Source: Pseudomonadales bacterium (GTDB lineage: Bacteria > Pseudomonadota > Gammaproteobacteria > Pseudomonadales > DC-out160). Taken from it: DNA of 8,614 nt. The notes beneath the pieces were generated by a model. That model was not told the DNA's origin. It searched no databases and was given only the letters and a program-made list of their open reading frames with translations. Positions 5,877-8,614 of the stretch are shown here, piece by piece. Location: assembly GCA_016765265.1 (NCBI GenBank), contig JAESQG010000455.1, positions 1-8,614 of the forward strand, read 5' to 3'. Made by a program: the position numbers and the translations under genes. The stretch's first letter is position 1, and each line of letters begins with the position of its first letter.

Positions 5877-5912
5877 AAGACATAATTATGTCTTTTATGG
5901 AGGGATTGTCAA
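5877..5912 (-). promoter_or_regulatory. Promoter and palindromic operator of the Phd/ParE operon
   Basis: On the minus strand a consensus -35 box TTGACA (5907-5912) is followed after 16 bp by CATAAT (5885-5890), five of six matches to the -10 consensus. The -10 box lies wholly inside a perfect 18-bp palindrome AAGACATAATTATGTCTT (5877-5894). Another palindrome, TAGATCTA (5865-5872), lies between it and the ribosome binding site. A Phd/YefM dimer bound at the 18-bp site would block the -10, giving the usual autoregulation. Repressor binding is inferred from position and symmetry. Confidence 0.75.
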
Positions 5913-5998
5913 GAATATAGGTCTATATAACCAACGGTAATACACCACATAAAAAATATGAATTGGTTTTTAGTCCGCCAAGTTTGTATATTAGGCGC

Positions 5999-6889
5999 AT
6001 GGAAACTTGGGTATTTTTTACAATTCTTGCGGTAATCATGCAATCCGTTCGCACAGCTGGGCAAAAGAAAATTGCCCAGAGCTTATCGGCGCAAGCCACT
6101 ACGCTCGTGCGCTTTTTATACGGTCTGCCTTTTGCGTGGCTTTATGTTATCGCGGTTTTTTACTTTTCAAAAACTGATGTTCCTACTTTGCACTCAACCT
6201 TTGCCCTTTGGACCATTTGTGCGGCCATCGCCCAAATAATTGCAACCTTATTTTTGGTGAAAGCTTTGAGCATTAAGAACTTCGCCGTAGGTTCTGCTCT
6301 CGCAAAAACAGAGGCCTTAATGGCCGCTATTATTGGTGCGTGTTTTTTCTCTGAGAATTTGACCTTTATAGGTTACGCCTCCGTTTTTATAGGCATGGTG
6401 GGCGCATTAGTGGCTAGCGATTGGAAAATAAATTTGTCGGATCTGACGGAGAACAAAAGCATTCGATATGGATTAATCGCTGGGTTGGCATTTGGCCTAA
6501 CATCCGTATGGGTAAGAGAGGCTAGCTTATCACTGGACTCGTTGCCATTGTCCAGTGCGGCAATCACCTTGGCCATCGTCGTTAGTTTACAGACTATTAT
6601 CTGTTGCGCATGGACAATCGTGGTAGAACCTAAGCAGTTTCAGTTAATGGCAAAAAAATCCTCTGCTTGTTTTTTTATTGGGATAACGAGCATTGTCGGC
6701 TCGGTAGGTTGGTTTAGCGCGATGAGCCTTCAAAACGTGGCTGTGGTAAAAACCCTAGGACAGATTGAATTTGTATTAATTTTTATGATTAGTCATTTTT
6801 ACTTTTCCGAAAAAATAACGGCTAAAGAAACATTCGGTATTGCATTAATTGCGGTGAGTGTTCTGTTACTTTTAATTTTTTATAATTAA
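5999..6889 (+). CDS. EamA / drug-metabolite transporter (DMT) family permease
   Basis: The 296-residue protein is almost entirely hydrophobic, with about ten membrane segments arranged as two similar halves of five, as in EamA-type transporters of the inner membrane. The first half ends with the family's proximal pattern VKALSIKNFAVGSALAKTEALMAAIIGACFFSE (about 87-119). The second half has the equivalent MSLQNVAVVKTLGQIEFVLIFMISHFYFSE (about 242-271). The cytosolic linker SDWKINLSDLTENK separates the halves. Substrate cannot be read from sequence; family members export amino acids, nucleosides or other metabolites. The ATG at 5999 is chosen because the frame upstream offers only a TTG at 5963 and adds a non-hydrophobic tail. 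It has no strong ribosome binding site. It converges on trxC with eight bases between the stop codons. Confidence 0.85.
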   Translation: METWVFFTILAVIMQSVRTAGQKKIAQSLSAQATTLVRFLYGLPFAWLYVIAVFYFSKTDVPTLHSTFALWTICAAIAQIIATLFLVKALSIKNFAVGSALAKTEALMAAIIGACFFSENLTFIGYASVFIGMVGALVASDWKINLSDLTENKSIRYGLIAGLAFGLTSVWVREASLSLDSLPLSSAAITLAIVVSLQTIICCAWTIVVEPKQFQLMAKKSSACFFIGITSIVGSVGWFSAMSLQNVAVVKTLGQIEFVLIFMISHFYFSEKITAKETFGIALIAVSVLLLLIFYN

Positions 6890-6897
6890 AGTACAGC

Positions 6898-7332
6898 TTA
6901 AAGCTGCGATTGAACCCAATTGACTATATCGCTGGCACCCATCGCACCCGGTTGACGGGCAACCTCGCGGCCTCCCTGAAACAGCGCTAAGGTTGGAATA
7001 CTGCGGATGCCATATTGGGCCCCAAGGGTGGGTTCCGTCTCGGTATTAACCTTGGTCAAACGCACCTGAGGCTCCAATTGTCCTGCGGCTTCTAGAAAGG
7101 CGGGAGCCATCATTTTGCAGGGCCCACACCATGGTGCCCAAAAATCCACGAGCACAGGTATCTCATTGCGCTGGATATGCGTATTGAAACTTGCCGTCGT
7201 TAACTCTAGCGGATGGGCGGTAAACAAGGCCAGATGACACTTCCCGCACTTAGGTCCATCGCCTAATCGACCTGCTGGAATGCGGTTTAGTGCCTCGCAC
7301 TGGGGGCAGACTATATTTAAGTTATCGCTCAT
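6898..7332 (-). CDS. trxC: Thioredoxin 2 (zinc-finger thioredoxin TrxC)
   Basis: This is a 144-residue cytosolic thioredoxin that reduces protein disulfides and takes electrons from thioredoxin reductase. The N-terminal zinc ribbon has two CxxC pairs, C9/C12 and C29/C32, which separates TrxC from TrxA. The thioredoxin domain follows, with the active site WCGPC (68-72), the cis-proline in RSIPTL (P113) and the usual C-terminal helix. The start at 7332 is supported by AGGAG (7341-7345, complemented) eight bases upstream. The frame stays open to 7551 but would then run across the argA start, so the longer version is rejected. It is divergent from argA, with 163 bp between. In E. coli trxC is induced by OxyR; no OxyR site could be recognised here. 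Confidence 0.95.
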   Translation of the reverse strand: MSDNLNIVCPQCEALNRIPAGRLGDGPKCGKCHLALFTAHPLELTTASFNTHIQRNEIPVLVDFWAPWCGPCKMMAPAFLEAAGQLEPQVRLTKVNTETEPTLGAQYGIRSIPTLALFQGGREVARQPGAMGASDIVNWVQSQL

Positions 7333-7461
7333 ATGGCTGTCTCCTAAGGACTCCCTCACAAAAATCAGCGCTATTACAACACTTAAAACAACCGACAGTC
7401 CAGCAAGCCTAGACAACAGGTCAAAAAAAATGCTACTAAAGTGGTTCGTGCTTTTACTACT

Positions 7462-7486
7462 AGAAACAAGCACTATGAGAAACAAG
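7462..7486 (+). repeat. Short direct repeat upstream of argA
   Basis: AGAAACAAG occurs at 7462-7470 and again at 7478-7486, with a period of 16 bases. The second copy overlaps the AAGGA ribosome binding site of argA (7484-7488). It does not resemble the ArgR box. It could be an operator or a leader RNA element, or chance in an A-rich leader. Confidence 0.3.
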
Positions 7487-7495
7487 GAATAAACA

Positions 7496-8614
7496 GTGGA
7501 GAACTCAAACTCTGAAGAGGTGAAACCATTTGTAAACTGGTTTAGAAACACCTCTCCTTATATCAATGCCCATCGAGACAGAACCTTTGTGATTGGTTTT
7601 GGCGGCGAAGCGGTGTCTCACCCTAATTTTCATAATGTCATTCATGACATTGCGCTACTCAATAGCTTGGGTATCCGCTTAGTCTTGGTCCACGGAGCAC
7701 GTGAGCAGATCAATGAGCGCTTAGCTTTACGCAATATCACTCCCAAGTTTCATTGCGGATTGCGAGTGACAGACGAGGACACCCTGACCTGTGTCCAGGA
7801 TGCTGCTGGCACAGTTCGCATCCAAATCGAAGCCCTATTGAGCATGGGTGTGGCTAACTCACCGATGCACGGTGCGCAAATCCGCGCAAGTTCCGGCAAT
7901 TTTGTGGTGGCTCAACCCATCGGCATTATTGATGGCGTTGACTACTGTCACACAGGCAAAGTGCGAAAAATTGAAACTGAGGCTATTGCTAAGCAACTAG
8001 ATGACAGAGCAGTAATCGTATTGTCGCACCTGGGATACTCTCCCACCGGGGAGGTATTTAATCTGCCCGCTGAGGAGGTGGCCAAAGAGGTCGCCATCGC
8101 ACTTAATGCCGACAAACTGATCTTTCTCACAGAGCAAGAGGGACTGATGGGGTCAGACGGTCAACTTGTTCGCGAGTATATACCCAAAGATAATCGCCCC
8201 TCAGACACCGCCGCCGGCAATAAGACTAGCATTAACTCCCACTTAAACGCGGCGATCAGCGCATTAAAAGGCGGCGTGACGCGCTGCCATCTTATTGGTT
8301 TTCAACAAGATGGTGCCCTGCTTCAAGAGCTCTTTACCCGAGATGGGCAAGGCACCCTGCTCTCCTCTGACAGTTACGAGACTGTCAGGACCGCCACCAT
8401 CGATGATGCGGGTGGTTTAATTGAACTGTTGGAGCCCCTGGAGAAGCAAGGCGTTTTAGTTCGCAGATCAAGGGAAATGCTGGAAACCGAAATAGAACAA
8501 TTCACGGTAATCGATAGAGACGGTATGATAGTGGGCTGCGCAGCATTGTATCCTTTTATTGATCAACAATTAGGCGAGCTAGCCTGCGTTGCCGTTCATC
8601 CTGATTATCGCGAA
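7496..8614 (+). CDS. argA: N-acetylglutamate synthase ArgA (3' truncated by window)
   Basis: ArgA transfers acetyl from acetyl-CoA to glutamate, the first step of arginine synthesis. Visible here are 373 residues. The amino-acid-kinase-like domain begins NTSPYINAHRDRTFVIGFGGEA (18-39), with VLVHGAREQI (63-72), the motif SGNFVVAQPIGIIDGVDYCHTG (133-154) and CHLIGFQQDGALLQELFTRDG (264-284). The GNAT acetyltransferase domain starts near residue 298 (RTATIDDAGGLIELL), continues through VLVRRSREMLE and reaches ELACVAVHPDYR at the edge, just before the acetyl-CoA loop. About 70 residues are missing. The GTG at 7496 has AAGGA (7484-7488) seven bases upstream, and an in-frame TAA at 7490 rules out a longer protein. 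Arginine feedback inhibition acts through the kinase-like domain in this family. No ArgR box is evident upstream. Confidence 0.96.
   Translation, partial: MENSNSEEVKPFVNWFRNTSPYINAHRDRTFVIGFGGEAVSHPNFHNVIHDIALLNSLGIRLVLVHGAREQINERLALRNITPKFHCGLRVTDEDTLTCVQDAAGTVRIQIEALLSMGVANSPMHGAQIRASSGNFVVAQPIGIIDGVDYCHTGKVRKIETEAIAKQLDDRAVIVLSHLGYSPTGEVFNLPAEEVAKEVAIALNADKLIFLTEQEGLMGSDGQLVREYIPKDNRPSDTAAGNKTSINSHLNAAISALKGGVTRCHLIGFQQDGALLQELFTRDGQGTLLSSDSYETVRTATIDDAGGLIELLEPLEKQGVLVRRSREMLETEIEQFTVIDRDGMIVGCAALYPFIDQQLGELACVAVHPDYRE

Noticed and set aside
7280..7492. A 70-codon plus-strand open frame ending just before argA, in the same frame as argA.
   Set aside because: Its first part is antisense to trxC, the rest is low-complexity leader, a TAA separates it from argA, and it has no recognisable domain.
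7333..7551. A 73-residue N-terminal extension of TrxC.
   Set aside because: It would cross the argA start and the divergent promoter region; a strong ribosome binding site and the normal TrxC N-terminus with CxxC mark 7332 as the start.
1..8614. tRNA, rRNA, CRISPR array, riboswitch, insertion sequence or integrase gene.
   Set aside because: None could be recognised on either strand: there are no regularly spaced repeats, transposase motifs or cloverleaf sequences.

Overview
The window reads as chromosomal DNA of a gammaproteobacterium, possibly a marine one. The reasons are the bifunctional ArgA-type N-acetylglutamate synthase (kinase-like fold plus GNAT), which closely resembles the E. coli enzyme, a zinc-finger TrxC, and a PqqE of pyrroloquinoline quinone synthesis. 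I cannot name a genus from the sequence.

Layout: the left edge is the C-terminal half of pqqE (1-675). The right edge holds an EamA-type transporter (5999-6889), trxC (6898-7332, minus) and the start of argA (7496 to the window end). Between them (about 760-5900) lies an accessory stretch: a minus-strand AAA+ ATPase with a DUF4143/PD-(D/E)XK-like C-terminus (764-1927), a PAPS-type sulfotransferase (2391-3326), a ParDE toxin-antitoxin operon (3547-4097), a small papain-like cysteine peptidase (4508-4966, minus) and a second toxin-antitoxin pair, Phd/YefM plus ParE/RelE (5240-5840, minus). The second pair has a clear promoter whose -10 box lies inside a perfect 18-bp palindrome.

The most unusual structure is a decayed tandem duplication. 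The end of the sulfotransferase gene and a short piece of its 3' flank recur at 4389-4501, after the parDE operon. A shredded but collinear copy of the parDE operator and genes recurs at 2126-2271, just before the sulfotransferase. The order is therefore [decayed parDE] - sulfotransferase - parDE - [decayed sulfotransferase], as expected if a parDE-sulfotransferase unit was duplicated and each copy then lost a different gene. In the 96-base sulfotransferase block 7 of 9 differences are synonymous, so the two copies probably diverged while both were coding.

How the parts work together: the two toxin-antitoxin pairs are self-contained, autoregulated addiction modules and may stabilise this accessory stretch. 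No integrase, transposase, tRNA, rRNA or CRISPR array is visible. PqqE, TrxC and ArgA are housekeeping or metabolic genes with no evident functional link to the accessory block. The sulfotransferase and the peptidase are orphans with no visible partner genes.
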